A DNA stretch of 64,000 nt from Pontibacter coccineus (GTDB lineage Bacteria > Bacteroidota > Bacteroidia > Cytophagales > Hymenobacteraceae), in the NCBI RefSeq assembly GCF_030546575.1, contig NZ_JAUOTN010000004.1, positions 372,001-436,000 of the forward strand, written 5' to 3'. A program made the translations under genes and the position numbers. Shown piece by piece: positions 53,224-62,016 of the stretch. The notes below the pieces were generated by a model, which was given only the letters and a program-made list of their open reading frames with translations, searched no databases and was not told the origin of the DNA. The first letter of the stretch is position 1. The number at the start of each line of letters is the position of its first letter.

Positions 53224-53529
53224 TCAGAAAATAACCACGAGCATCACGAGCATTCCGGCCAGTGCCAGGTATACCCAACTCATCAGTTGGCCCCTATGCT
53301 TGCTGGGCACAATATTGCTCACCAATACAACGGCTATCAATACGCATAATATATACAATAGTATAAAAGTAACGGCTTTTACCCAATTCGGCACTATCGT
53401 ATTTTCCGCCTGATACTGGTCATCCATGCCCATGCCGGACACCAGATAGCGCAGCAGGAAAAACACCACAACTTCGAACACTATAAAGAAAAACAGACCA
53501 TAAAGCCTGTCGCTTTTCTGCTCAGCCAT
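53224..53529 (-). CDS. Small membrane protein, unknown
   Basis: A 101-residue protein with three hydrophobic segments (about 10-27, 48-68 and 80-100). No conserved motif. It could be a DUF1634- or VanZ-like small membrane protein; no assignment is made. In the same direction as the preceding genes and 39 nt upstream of them. Confidence 0.6.
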   Translation of the reverse strand: MAEQKSDRLYGLFFFIVFEVVVFFLLRYLVSGMGMDDQYQAENTIVPNWVKAVTFILLYILCVLIAVVLVSNIVPSKHRGQLMSWVYLALAGMLVMLVVIF

Positions 53530-53910
53530 TTTGCCGAATTTAGGTATACAAAAGCTAGCTTTCAGAAGCAGTGGGCGGCTGTAGCCGGGTTGTGTGCTTC
53601 TTCACTTAAATATAACAACAGCAAGCAGATATGTTGCCATGCGCAGCGCGATTTAGAATTGCGCGTATACTTCGGTTGCTAAGTCCGGCAAACTTTAATC
53701 ATATTGCTAAGATAGTATATATGAGTTTTGGCATGCTGTTTGTCCTTAATTAACAGGCACATATATAGATATGGTTGCCAAATGCATTGTAAAGATGTTT
53801 CTAATTAGTGCAATTTATGGTAAGATTAAAAGAATATGCTTGCACATCTTTTATAATGTGAAACAATTTCAGGGTGAGAACCCGTTAAAATACCAGATGA
53901 ATGTAGGGCT
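53530..53910. other. 381-nt AT-rich spacer, no gene seen
   Basis: AT-rich divergent spacer between the small membrane protein gene and the small + gene at 53911. An imperfect GC-rich repeat (GCGCAGCGCG... then GAATTGCGCG) lies at about 53641-53666. No AGGTATAG exact copy. Confidence 0.4.
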
Positions 53911-54138
53911 ATGAGGTTATTAAGGAATATTAAATTAGACAATCACTATTTTAACTACGGTGACAAGACTCGTAAGATCTTTAGCATAGGCTATGAAGAC
54001 CTCACGACGCTTATTTATTATCAGGACAACAACAACAACTATACGTTAGTAATATCGAAGGAAGACGACCCGCCGCTTATAGTCGAAAAAAAGATATCGC
54101 GCGCGGAAGCGTTTAGATTAATGAATACCCGGCCCTGA
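53911..54138 (+). CDS. Small protein of unknown function
   Basis: A 75-residue protein (MRLLRNIKLDNHYFNYGDK at the start) without membrane segment or known domain. The stop codon TGA (54136-54138) lies inside the loop of a perfect hairpin, so its end and its terminator overlap. This supports it as a real transcript end. AT-rich region. Confidence 0.55.
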   Translation: MRLLRNIKLDNHYFNYGDKTRKIFSIGYEDLTTLIYYQDNNNNYTLVISKEDDPPLIVEKKISRAEAFRLMNTRP

Positions 54139-54153
54139 AGCCGGGTATTTTCA
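54124..54153 (+). terminator. Terminator that contains the stop codon of the preceding gene
   Basis: AATACCCGGC (54124-54133) pairs perfectly with GCCGGGTATT (54140-54149); the 6-nt loop CCTGAA holds the stop codon. Confidence 0.78.
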
Positions 54154-54166
54154 TTTACAGCTAACT

Positions 54167-54346
54167 ATGAACAAATGGAATAAGTATTACAGAATTGCCT
54201 TTTGGGGAGCCGTACTAACCTTTATAACCCAATTAATCATCTCATTAGCAGTAGACCCCTATTTGGCGTCAGTCTTTGCTCCTTTTTACGCAGTGTGGGG
54301 CATCACCGCTGTGGTGGGTTGGCGGCATGAACATCCGCGTCGATAA
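54167..54346 (+). CDS. 59-residue membrane protein
   Basis: Open frame from ATG 54167 to TAA 54346, 59 residues, beginning MNKWNKYYRIAFWGAVLTF. Two hydrophobic segments (about 11-28 and 33-51) separated by a short VDPYLAS loop, with basic ends (KWNKYYR and RHEHPRR). It follows the perfect terminator at 54124 by 14 nt and runs opposite to the Hsp20-like gene. Short, but the hydrophobic pattern and positively charged flanks look like a real small membrane protein. Confidence 0.5.
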   Translation: MNKWNKYYRIAFWGAVLTFITQLIISLAVDPYLASVFAPFYAVWGITAVVGWRHEHPRR

Positions 54347-54351
54347 CAAGC

Positions 54352-54738
54352 TTATAGTTGCTGGATATCAATCTGTCGTGGATGGAGCGCCGCGTCATGG
54401 TAAGGCAGTTTAACCCGCAACTCACCGTCCTTGTAGAAAGCCTCGATGCGGCCCAGGTCAATCTGTGGAGGCAACATGAAAATGCGGTTAAACATTGGCA
54501 CTGCTACCTCGGGATTATCCTGACTCTGCAATACAGAGAATATAGTGAGCTGGTTCTGGTGCAGTACCACTTTGAACGACTCCGGATTGACACTGGCAGC
54601 CCAAACATTGATGACAGCACTTTTCTTTTTCTTTCTAATCTCAGTATATGTCTCGCTCACACCGCCACCTACTGTGTTAAGTAAGTCGATGTGATGAGCG
54701 ATGTTTCGTAAAAACTCTTTATCCTTTATAATTTTCAT
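54352..54738 (-). CDS. Hsp20/alpha-crystallin-like small heat-shock protein
   Basis: A 128-residue protein from ATG 54738 (MKIIKDKEFLRNIAHHID). The C-terminal alpha-crystallin region reads FKVVLHQNQLTIFSVLQS, FNRIFMLPPQIDLGRIEAFY and KDGELRVKLPYHD, where the DGELRVKLP phrase matches the family's GxLxVxLPK. Such proteins hold unfolded proteins in an ATP-independent way. The usual C-terminal I-x-I anchor is replaced by QIDIQQL. The frame is open upstream to 54846, but the family start fits ATG 54738. Confidence 0.75.
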   Translation of the reverse strand: MKIIKDKEFLRNIAHHIDLLNTVGGGVSETYTEIRKKKKSAVINVWAASVNPESFKVVLHQNQLTIFSVLQSQDNPEVAVPMFNRIFMLPPQIDLGRIEAFYKDGELRVKLPYHDAALHPRQIDIQQL

Positions 54739-55212
54739 CTCTCTCTTCTCTAAGTTTTCAGAGAATACTGATGCAAAAGAGGTGCCAATAGCCTGCAACG
54801 TCAAATTGGCTGATAAACCTCTAGGAAAGTGCCTTTCATATGTCAAAATGGCCTTTTCAGCTCTTCTACTTCAATGAATGTTGTGGTACCGGTTCAGGTA
54901 TAGCGAGTCTGTGGTGACTAAAATTTGATACAATAAATACGATGTTGTTTGGATGGGCTTTTATCCCATAACGGTGCAATTATTCCCATTTATGGAAATA
55001 TTCCGGCTTATGTATGGCTATTTGCTGAGGACCATTATGATAGATGATAAAGATCACTTTTTCGATGGTTTCTAGTAATGTATTGATCCACATTCATTTA
55101 CGCTTTAGAGGTAGTGCCCAGTTTCCTATTTTATTGGACTTTATTAGAAATAAATAGTTTTATAATAGGCTGGCATACTTCTTTCATATATAGGGATATA
55201 AGAAAGCAAGTT
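54739..55212. other. 474-nt AT-rich spacer before a T9SS cargo gene
   Basis: No coding frame seems real. One exact AGGTATAG copy at about 54896. The region is AT-rich, as before the other T9SS cargo genes. Confidence 0.45.
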
Positions 55213-56673
55213 ATGAAATACATTTACCCACTTACCAACATCCTATTCACGATTAGCAAAGTTAAATCTTTACAACTCGTGAAGGTATTAATACTGTGTG
55301 CATTAACGCTAACTAGTCTAGGTGCATTTGCTCAGGGTCAGGATGTGATAGATATACAACCTAAGTGTACATTAGCAAATCAGCCATTAAATTTGGTCAT
55401 TACGAGAATTAGTGGAAATGACTTTAATGGAAGCACCTTGGTAACTGTAAAAGGTCAAGCAATTGCCGTAAACTCCTATACAAAAGACCAAATGCAGATT
55501 ACAGTCCCTGCTAGCTTGATAGCAACTGCAGGTACTGTTGACATTGTTACGACTACAGCAAATAAGGACTCACAAGCAAGCGGGCTTACGGTTGTGGGGC
55601 CTTTGTCTATTTCATCGACTCCTGGTTGTAACCGTGCTACAATGACTGCGTCGGGAGCTCCTGCCCGAGGCAGCTACCGCTGGTATAGAGAGTCCATCGG
55701 AGGACAGCCTATCGCAGGTGCTACGACGTCAAGCTACACTGCAACAGAAGCTAGGACCTATTATGTTTCTATTGTTACTCCGAGCGGGTGCGAAACTACA
55801 CGCATGCCTGTAACAGCTGTATTCTTGCAAAAATCTTTTGCAAACACGGAATTTGTAAAGCAAAGCTACGAACCAGGTAAGCCAGGTATAATTAAGGTCA
55901 ACTCAGAAGTTATCGACAAGGGGCATGCTGTGAGTATAAAATGGCAATCCGTGAACGCGGTTACTGGTGTGGTTACTGAATTAGGAGTTACCGAAGCTCC
56001 TGTGCTTTCACCTGCATCACTTCAAATAGCATCCATGCCTGGAGGTGATACGTACTTTCAGGCTACAATCATCCCTAATGCCACTGTATGCTATGATGAG
56101 TCATCTCTTTTCGTAACTTCTCAGGAGATCGTCTCCCTTCCCGTAGAACTGGTTTCTTTCAAGACACAATCTACCGAAGATGGCGTTCAGCTTAGCTGGA
56201 AGACGGCTTCTGAGCTGGATAACAAAGGCTTTGAAGTAGAAGTGTCAACTGATGGCAAAAACTTCAGGAAGATAGCTTTCGTGGAAAGCAAGGTAGGTAC
56301 TACGTCACTCACACAGAACTATGGCTTCCTTGATACAAAAGCAACAAGTGGCACAAACTACTATCGCCTGAAGCAAATTGACTTTGATGGAGCATTTGAA
56401 TACTCTAAAACCGTAGCTGTGAACCTGACGCTAGTATCTTCTTCAACTGTATACCCTACTTTGGCCACCAGTGATATTACAGTAAGACTGGCTTCTTCTG
56501 ACGAGCAGGTGACAATTGCCGTGGCGGATATGGCCGGAAAGCAGCTGTTGACAGTTAATAATCCGTCAGAGCGCCAGGTAGTGTTGCCTGTGCAGCAGTT
56601 GCAGCAAGGTATTTACTTTGTCACAGTGATCTCCGGCACACAAAAAGAAGTGTTCCGCTTCGTGAAGCGCTAA
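55213..56673 (+). CDS. Secreted protein with Ig-like module and T9SS sorting domain
   Basis: A 486-residue exported protein from ATG 55213. Signal peptide about 22-42 (VKVLILCALTLTSLGAFAQG). An IPT/TIG-like domain near 55-125, an Ig/PKD-like segment with YRWYRESIGG, then from about 308 the LPVELVSFKT...TASELDNKGFEV...YYRLKQIDFDG module, and from about 412 a T9SS sorting domain ending in FRFVKR. The usual YPNP of type A sorting domains reads YPTLA here. Shares its C-terminal module with the genes at 12026 and 15230. Terminator at 56698. Confidence 0.85.
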   Translation: MKYIYPLTNILFTISKVKSLQLVKVLILCALTLTSLGAFAQGQDVIDIQPKCTLANQPLNLVITRISGNDFNGSTLVTVKGQAIAVNSYTKDQMQITVPASLIATAGTVDIVTTTANKDSQASGLTVVGPLSISSTPGCNRATMTASGAPARGSYRWYRESIGGQPIAGATTSSYTATEARTYYVSIVTPSGCETTRMPVTAVFLQKSFANTEFVKQSYEPGKPGIIKVNSEVIDKGHAVSIKWQSVNAVTGVVTELGVTEAPVLSPASLQIASMPGGDTYFQATIIPNATVCYDESSLFVTSQEIVSLPVELVSFKTQSTEDGVQLSWKTASELDNKGFEVEVSTDGKNFRKIAFVESKVGTTSLTQNYGFLDTKATSGTNYYRLKQIDFDGAFEYSKTVAVNLTLVSSSTVYPTLATSDITVRLASSDEQVTIAVADMAGKQLLTVNNPSERQVVLPVQQLQQGIYFVTVISGTQKEVFRFVKR

Positions 56674-56697
56674 TTTAAGTTTTACCTGCCGATAATG

Positions 56698-56730
56698 AAG
56701 GGACTGGCCTGTAAGGCTGGTCCCTTTTGT
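56698..56730 (+). terminator. Terminator of the 486-residue T9SS cargo gene
   Basis: AAGGGAC (56698-56704) and GTCCCTT (56720-56726), with an inner GGCC/GGCT pairing, followed by TTTTGTTTTG. Confidence 0.75.
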
Positions 56731-57099
56731 TTTGCTAGGAGGTGGGATCTTGCATGGTCACCAGGGAGACTGCATAAGGGTGCACTTGTTACAGACAGCA
56801 TGGGTAATTGAAGGAAATGCAGGCATAATTATATTTTTACTATACAATTTTTTTATCCCCACACAGGTGCCCGGTACTTCATATGGGCAATTCGTTACTT
56901 GTACACCTTATTTTATGCTTGGTAATCAGTCTTTATGCGCCATGCCCTGAAGCTCTTACTGGTTTGCCAAATCGACAATCTCCACCATAGTATATGTCTG
57001 TGAGTTCGAGCCAAAGCAAAAGTGCAATTTCAGGTATTGCTTGTATACAGTAACTGAGTATATTTGCAACTCAGATGCAGTTGAAGGGAAGGCTTACTA
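56731..57099. other. About 370-nt spacer
   Basis: No convincing gene; a frame at 56732-56950 lacks a plausible start or domain. The end holds the promoter-like pair at 57036-57066. Confidence 0.4.
57036..57066 (+). promoter_or_regulatory. Promoter candidate for a small transcript
   Basis: ATTG (57036-57039) and TATATTTG (57059-57066; exact TAnnTTTG) separated by 19 nt, the canonical Bacteroidota spacing. Confidence 0.55.
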
Positions 57100-57216
57100 A
57101 TGGTCAGTCACTTTCAGAACGACCTGGTAATTCTGGTAAACAGGATGCTAAGAGGTTATGATAGTGCTGGAGCTGCTACGGCTTGGCTGCAAGAAACGCG
57201 GCCTCTGCTAAAGTAA
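57100..57216 (+). CDS. 38-residue ORF behind a promoter candidate
   Basis: ATG 57100 to TAA 57214-57216; it begins MVSHFQNDLVILVNRMLRG and ends GAATAWLQETRPLLK. It starts 33 nt after a consensus promoter and lies about 100 nt before the gene at 57317. The product looks helical and amphipathic and is not an obvious piece of a known protein, though the WLQ-x-x-P ending faintly recalls the end of Xre/MbcA-type antitoxin domains. Speculative. Confidence 0.35.
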   Translation: MVSHFQNDLVILVNRMLRGYDSAGAATAWLQETRPLLK

Positions 57217-57316
57217 GCTTAACTTGAGCAAACCTCTCCCTGCTATTATCTGAAACCTCAGCCGCTCTAAGCCTTATTTACAATACTAACTAACTACCTG
57301 AGAGGGAATTCTCTTG

Positions 57317-57748
57317 ATGCAACTTTACTTTCAAAACAGCTTTGTCAAGCTTTCTTATGACAGGGCAAATAGGCTTGGTAAAGCCGAATGGTTTGGCCGT
57401 CTGCATGGCGCTGAGCTCAGAGAAGCTTACCTGCTTTGCCATGATATGATTAACCGTTTTTCACTGACGAAGTGGCTGGCTGATGATCGCCTGATGGATA
57501 ATATATCGCCTGCAGACCTAAAATGGAGCCTGGAAGTGCATGTCCCGCAAATGGCTAAAAGTTCTTTGAAGCGCTTAGCCCGTATACCTTCAAAGTACGA
57601 AACAAATCGCGAGGCTGTTGGGGTTATGATTAACAAAGGATACACGTTTGATTCCCCTTTGGAGCTTCGGGATTTTGAAGATGAAAATGAAGCGATGAAG
57701 TGGTTGCTGGAGCCCTCCCGGGTGTCAGCTGCTGCCAGTTCTATTTAG
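57317..57748 (+). CDS. Small STAS/SpoIIAA-like protein
   Basis: A 143-residue cytosolic protein from ATG 57317. The pattern (AEWFGRLHGAELREAYLLCHDM, LTKWLADDRLMDNISPADLKW) resembles the Bacteroidota STAS/SEC14-like SpoIIAA family, with the acidic DFEDENEAMKWLLEP tail typical of that group. Such proteins bind or are modified by partners; none is visible. A terminator candidate follows at 57772. Confidence 0.6.
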   Translation: MQLYFQNSFVKLSYDRANRLGKAEWFGRLHGAELREAYLLCHDMINRFSLTKWLADDRLMDNISPADLKWSLEVHVPQMAKSSLKRLARIPSKYETNREAVGVMINKGYTFDSPLELRDFEDENEAMKWLLEPSRVSAAASSI

Positions 57749-57769
57749 TCCTGTAAGCTCTATTCGTCA

Positions 57770-57806
57770 TGAAGCCGCTGATATTTGTCAGGGGCTTTTG
57801 GTTTTT
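57770..57806 (+). terminator. Terminator candidate
   Basis: AAGCCGCTGA (57772-57781) pairs with TCAGGGGCTT (57788-57797) except for one mismatch, followed by TTGGTTTTT. Confidence 0.55.
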
Positions 57807-58126
57807 AATCGCTGGGTCATGTGGCTAACGGCCAAACAGTAGATTCTAGCAAGGATGATAGCAGAGGTAGTATATGGGGGTGATAAAGTCTGATTGTGGA
57901 TTTCAGGTCACCACTATGCTTTAATTTATATTGACAGAGGTAAGAGCTTAGCCTTATACGTCAGTAGGAACTTTGGCTCAAAAAGACCTCGCGGTTTCCG
58001 AAGGTCCCGCGAGCTTCTGGTGGAAAGGCTGTTGCTTCGCGGAAAGGTAGTTGGTGGGGTCAGACACTTGTGGGTCCGTGGGGTGTAAAGACGCCGCGAC
58101 GTCTGTGGGATTTGTGTTGATGCAAA
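57807..58126. other. 320-nt spacer with a short GC-rich palindrome
   Basis: A frame at 57894-58088 is unlikely to be real (rich in Arg and Leu, no domain). AGACGCCGCGACGTCT at 58090-58105 is an imperfect palindrome; similar AGACG...CGTCT hairpins are known as dispersed repeats in some Bacteroidota. Confidence 0.4.
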
Positions 58127-59149
58127 TCATGCTGTAGCAAGCCAATTTTCGCCTGCACTAATCAATAGTTGATCAAACAGCTTTATTAAGTCTTTTTCTG
58201 ATTTTACGTGCTCTGTGGAGTACTGACTAATTTGATAGTCGTAGCAAGTCTCTAAAACCGAAGCCACCTCACTAGGCTTGTTAGAACACACTACTAATTG
58301 CGTATTAGGTCTATTGAAATGAGTACGGAGAAGCCGTTTTAGATGTGGCTCAGTCTTAAAGGAATTTCCTATTGTGATAACTTTGTCACATACTTTTAGT
58401 TGACGCTCCAACTCCAGAAAGTTTGCTGAGAGTACAGGGTCCTCTATGATGGCTGCTTCCTTACAATTAGGATCATCATAGATCATTACTGGATTATGAT
58501 TAGCGACACCCTTATCTAATTTTCGGGTACTATCGATATCTCTAAAGTATCTATATGAACCATGTAAATGAGCTATTTTACAATTCGCTTTTCTGAAAAG
58601 CCAATCATCAAAGCGTCCGTGTATAAACCCATCTTTCAGTATAAATTTTCTTTTTGACTCATCTTTACAGTAATATGTGAATAAGCTATCAATTATTCCA
58701 TCATAGTTTGTAGTGCATAAATATAAATTTTCAACTCTGTTCTTCAGCAAGTACTGAATAGATCTTCCCAAATTAGGTAGTGCATTGTGTATATATGAAT
58801 AACCGCCGCTAGCTTCAAATTTTATAAATTGCTCCCCGACTTCCTGCATCCTTCCTTTAATTCGAGCGGAGAACTCAGCAGCATCAATTGGACTATCATC
58901 TCCCCTTCCAATAAATTTATTATATGCTTTTTGAATGCCAACTACTGCTTCTAGAAGTTCTTCTCCGTGCTTGGTAGTAATAATATTGTTGAATGGAGAC
59001 AGAAGCAGGTCAAGGTGACCCCAAAGCCTATTTAATCTGCTAATCTCTTCATGAAGGGGAATACCTTCTTTTGTATAAATATTTTGTGACTTAACTATGC
59101 CTGCCGCCATATTGTTAAATCCGCTCCCTATGAAGCATACTATTTTCAT
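58127..59149 (-). CDS. SIR2-like (putative NADase) protein, orphan
   Basis: A 340-residue protein with the Rossmann/SIR2 layout: an N-terminal FIGSGFNNMAAG (residues 6-17), then T146-T-N148-Y-D150 in CTTNYDGIIDSLF, H194-L-H196-G-S in IAHLHGSYR, and VITIGNSFKTEPHLKRLL near 257-274. In SIR2-type NAD-cleaving effectors, the equivalent Asn and His form the active site; both are present. No partner (Argonaute, TIR, helicase, HerA or membrane gene) lies beside it. The gene is markedly AT-rich compared with nrdA. A standalone antiphage NADase is a reasonable inference; an AbiH-like relative is an alternative. Confidence 0.72.
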   Translation of the reverse strand: MKIVCFIGSGFNNMAAGIVKSQNIYTKEGIPLHEEISRLNRLWGHLDLLLSPFNNIITTKHGEELLEAVVGIQKAYNKFIGRGDDSPIDAAEFSARIKGRMQEVGEQFIKFEASGGYSYIHNALPNLGRSIQYLLKNRVENLYLCTTNYDGIIDSLFTYYCKDESKRKFILKDGFIHGRFDDWLFRKANCKIAHLHGSYRYFRDIDSTRKLDKGVANHNPVMIYDDPNCKEAAIIEDPVLSANFLELERQLKVCDKVITIGNSFKTEPHLKRLLRTHFNRPNTQLVVCSNKPSEVASVLETCYDYQISQYSTEHVKSEKDLIKLFDQLLISAGENWLATA

Positions 59150-59286
59150 CCGTTTTATTTACTTATTAGTTCGTTAGATTGGGACATCAGTATTCTACCC
59201 ACTGATGGAGAGCCAGTGGTAACACAGGGTGTATGTAATTAGAGCAAAAAAGAAGGAGGACACTAAGCCCTCCTTCTTCAGTTATG

Positions 59287-61665
59287 TTACGATCCGCAAG
59301 CTTCGCAAGAGTCCGGGTCATCCAGGCTGCAGGCCATGTCGCTGCGATTCTGATCCTGGTTGTAAACTGGCTCCAGCGTCTCAGCGGCTTGTTTCTCTAC
59401 TGTGAACTTGATAGCGTCTACAGCGGCTTTGGTGCGCAGGTAGTACATACCTGTTTTCAGGCCTCTCTTCCAGGCGTGGAAGTGCATCGAAGTCAGCTTG
59501 CCGAAGTTCACGTTCATCACGTGCAGGTTCAGCGACTGGCTCTGGCAAATGTAAGCACCGCGGTCAGCACTCATATCGATTACCGTACGCTGGCTGATCT
59601 CCCATACCGTCTTATACAGGTCTTTAATGTTCTGCGGGATGCTCGGGATGTCCTGCACCGAACCGTTGGCTGCGATGATGGCGTTCTTCATCTTGTCATT
59701 CCACAGACCCAGGCCGATCAGGTCTTTGAGCAGGTGCTTGTTCACCACCATGAACTCGCCTGACAGCACGCGACGCACATAGATGTTAGAAGTATAAGGC
59801 TCAAACGATTCGTTGTTACCCAGAATCTGCGCAGTAGAGGCAGTCGGCATTGGAGCCAGCAGCAGGGAATTGCGTACCCCGTGCTTCACTACTTCCTGAC
59901 GCAGCTCTTCCCAATCCCAACGTCCGCTGTTTGGTGTAACACCCCACATATCAAACTGGAATTTCCCTTCTGACAGTGGCGAACCTTTGAATGTCTCGTA
60001 AGCACCGTTCTTCTTGGCCAGATCCTTGGAAGCCGTCATAGCTGCAAAGTAGATCGTCTCGAAGATGTCTGTGTTCAGGCCTTTGGCTTCGTCGCTTTCA
60101 AACGGCATACGCAGCGCAATGAAAGTATCGGCAAGCCCCTGCACACCCAAACCGATCGGACGGTGGCGCATGTTGGAGTTCTTCGCCTCAGGTACCGGGT
60201 AGTAGTTGATGTCAATTACCTTGTTCAGGTTCAGCGTCACATGGTAGGTCACGTCGAACAGTTTCTGGTGGTCGAACACCTTGTGACCGTTCTCCTCCTT
60301 CACGTAGCGTGGCAATGCCAGGGAAGCCAGGTTACACACCGCCACTTCATCGTGACTGGTGTACTCCATGATCTCGGTGCAGAGGTTGGAGCTCTTGATA
60401 GTGCCCAGGTTCTGCTGGTTGCTCTTGCTGTTGGCAGCATCCTTGTACAGCATGTACGGTGTGCCTGTCTCGATCTGAGACTCCAGCACGGCAAACCACA
60501 AGTCCTGTGCTTTTACCGTTTTGCGGGCACGGCCTTCGCGCTCGTACTTCTCGTACAGGCGCTCAAAGTCTTGTCCCCAGGTGTCGCCCAGTCCAGGTGC
60601 CTCGTTCGGGCAGAACAGGCTCCAGTCGCCGTTTTGCTCCACACGCTTCATGAACAAATCTGGCGTCCAGAGAGCATAGAACAGGTCGCGGGCGCGGTTT
60701 TCTTCCTTGCCGTGGTTCTTCTTCAGGTCCAGGAACTCGAAGATGTCGGCATGCCATGGCTCCAGGTAGATCGCGAAAGCGCCTTTGCGCTTGCCACCAC
60801 CTTGGTCCACGTAGCGGGCCGTGTCGTTAAACACCTTCAGCATCGGGATGATGCCGTTAGAGGTGCCGTTGGTGCCTTTGATGTAAGAACCCGTGGCACG
60901 CACGTTGTGGATGCTCAGGCCGATACCGCCGGCGCTCTGCGAGATCTGGGCGCACTGCTTCAGTGTGTCGTAGATGCCTGGTATGCTGTCGTCCTGCATG
61001 GTGAGCAGGAAGCACGAGGACAGCTGCGGCTTTGGCGTGCCGGCATTGAATAACGTTGGTGTGGCGTGCGTAAACCACTTCTCAGACATGAGATTATAAG
61101 TCTCGATGGCAGATTCGATGTCTTCCTTGTGGATACCCACGGCCACACGCATCAACATATGCTGGGGGCGCTCCACGATCTTGCCATCAAGGCGAAGCAG
61201 GTATGAGCGCTCCAGCGTTTTGTATCCAAAGTAATCGTAGTTGTAGTCCCGGTCGTAGATGATGGTCGAGTCCAGCGTGTTGGCGTGCTTGCGGATGATC
61301 TCGTACACATCCTTGGCCAGCAAGGAAGCGTTCTCGCCCGTCTTCGGGTCCTCGTAGGTATAGAGGCGCTTCATGGTGTTGGAGAACGACTTGCTCGTTA
61401 CCTTGTGCAGGCTCGAGATGGCCACACGGGCGGCCAGCACTGCATAATCCGGGTGCTTGGTGGTGAGCGACGCAGCCGTCTCTGCCGCCAGGTTGTCCAG
61501 CTCTATCGTGCTTACGCCGTCATAAATGCCGTCAATTACTTTTTTGGCCACCTCAATCGGCGACACATAGTCCATGTTCAGACCATAGCACAGCTTCTCG
61601 ATGCGTGCGGTAATTTTGTCGAATTTGACGGATTCGCGTCGGCCGTCTCGTTTAACTACTAACAT
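59287..61665 (-). CDS. nrdA: Ribonucleoside-diphosphate reductase class Ia, alpha subunit
   Basis: A 792-residue large subunit. N-terminal ATP-cone ([18 protein letters not shown]), the catalytic N427-x-C429-x-E431 in NLCTEIMEY, a conserved [10 protein letters not shown] region, and the C-terminal redox pair C787-E-A-C790. It reduces ribonucleotides to deoxyribonucleotides using the tyrosyl radical of NrdB, with electrons from thioredoxin or glutaredoxin. Length and motifs are complete. It lies downstream of nrdB on the same strand after a 351-nt spacer. Confidence 0.97.
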   Translation of the reverse strand: MLVVKRDGRRESVKFDKITARIEKLCYGLNMDYVSPIEVAKKVIDGIYDGVSTIELDNLAAETAASLTTKHPDYAVLAARVAISSLHKVTSKSFSNTMKRLYTYEDPKTGENASLLAKDVYEIIRKHANTLDSTIIYDRDYNYDYFGYKTLERSYLLRLDGKIVERPQHMLMRVAVGIHKEDIESAIETYNLMSEKWFTHATPTLFNAGTPKPQLSSCFLLTMQDDSIPGIYDTLKQCAQISQSAGGIGLSIHNVRATGSYIKGTNGTSNGIIPMLKVFNDTARYVDQGGGKRKGAFAIYLEPWHADIFEFLDLKKNHGKEENRARDLFYALWTPDLFMKRVEQNGDWSLFCPNEAPGLGDTWGQDFERLYEKYEREGRARKTVKAQDLWFAVLESQIETGTPYMLYKDAANSKSNQQNLGTIKSSNLCTEIMEYTSHDEVAVCNLASLALPRYVKEENGHKVFDHQKLFDVTYHVTLNLNKVIDINYYPVPEAKNSNMRHRPIGLGVQGLADTFIALRMPFESDEAKGLNTDIFETIYFAAMTASKDLAKKNGAYETFKGSPLSEGKFQFDMWGVTPNSGRWDWEELRQEVVKHGVRNSLLLAPMPTASTAQILGNNESFEPYTSNIYVRRVLSGEFMVVNKHLLKDLIGLGLWNDKMKNAIIAANGSVQDIPSIPQNIKDLYKTVWEISQRTVIDMSADRGAYICQSQSLNLHVMNVNFGKLTSMHFHAWKRGLKTGMYYLRTKAAVDAIKFTVEKQAAETLEPVYNQDQNRSDMACSLDDPDSCEACGS

Positions 61666-62016
61666 AGCGTATACATTTAGCGGGAGTCAAATGCCCGGGT
61701 TAATTATAAGGTATAGGTATAAGAGATCCGCTACAGGTATAGCGGGATGATACATGCTAATATTTTCATAGGGAAATACGTTAATATATACGCAATCCGT
61801 TGAAATACTATAGTTTAAAAGCTAAAGTCAATTGCTCTCACAAGCTTGGAGGCGAATGCTCCGTCCGGCGCTTGTTGCCAGGTATAGGGTCCGGGGTTGC
61901 AGGCACTGGCGCGGGCGGCTATACCTGCGTCCGGATGGTATAAGGTAGTTCGGGAAGGGCCGGACCTGTCGCCCGGCTCCCTGTTATTTCCTAAACTTAC
62001 TAAGTATTTCAGATTC
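61666..62016. other. 351-nt spacer between nrdB and nrdA, rich in AGGTATAG
   Basis: No gene seems real (the frame at 61897 runs mostly antisense to nrdB). It holds AGGTATAG or its complement at about 61709, 61735, 61881 and 61918 and several AGGTATAA variants, a density of about one per 60-80 nt. Confidence 0.55.

Noticed and set aside
56732..56950. 72-codon frame after the T9SS terminator
   Set aside because: It starts right at the terminator T run and has no supporting motif.
57894..58088. 64-codon frame between the STAS-like and SIR2-like genes
   Set aside because: Arg/Leu-rich without domain, and it ends in the repeat-like palindrome; it is probably non-coding.
58127..59149. Assignment of this gene to AbiH
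   Set aside because: AbiH proteins usually read NGFD in the N-terminal loop and FNYT in the second motif. Here the loop is GSGFN and the second motif is TTNYD, which fits SIR2-like proteins better.
60163..61053. 296-codon frame opposite nrdA
   Set aside because: Shadow of the third-position GC of nrdA; no domain or spacing to a promoter.
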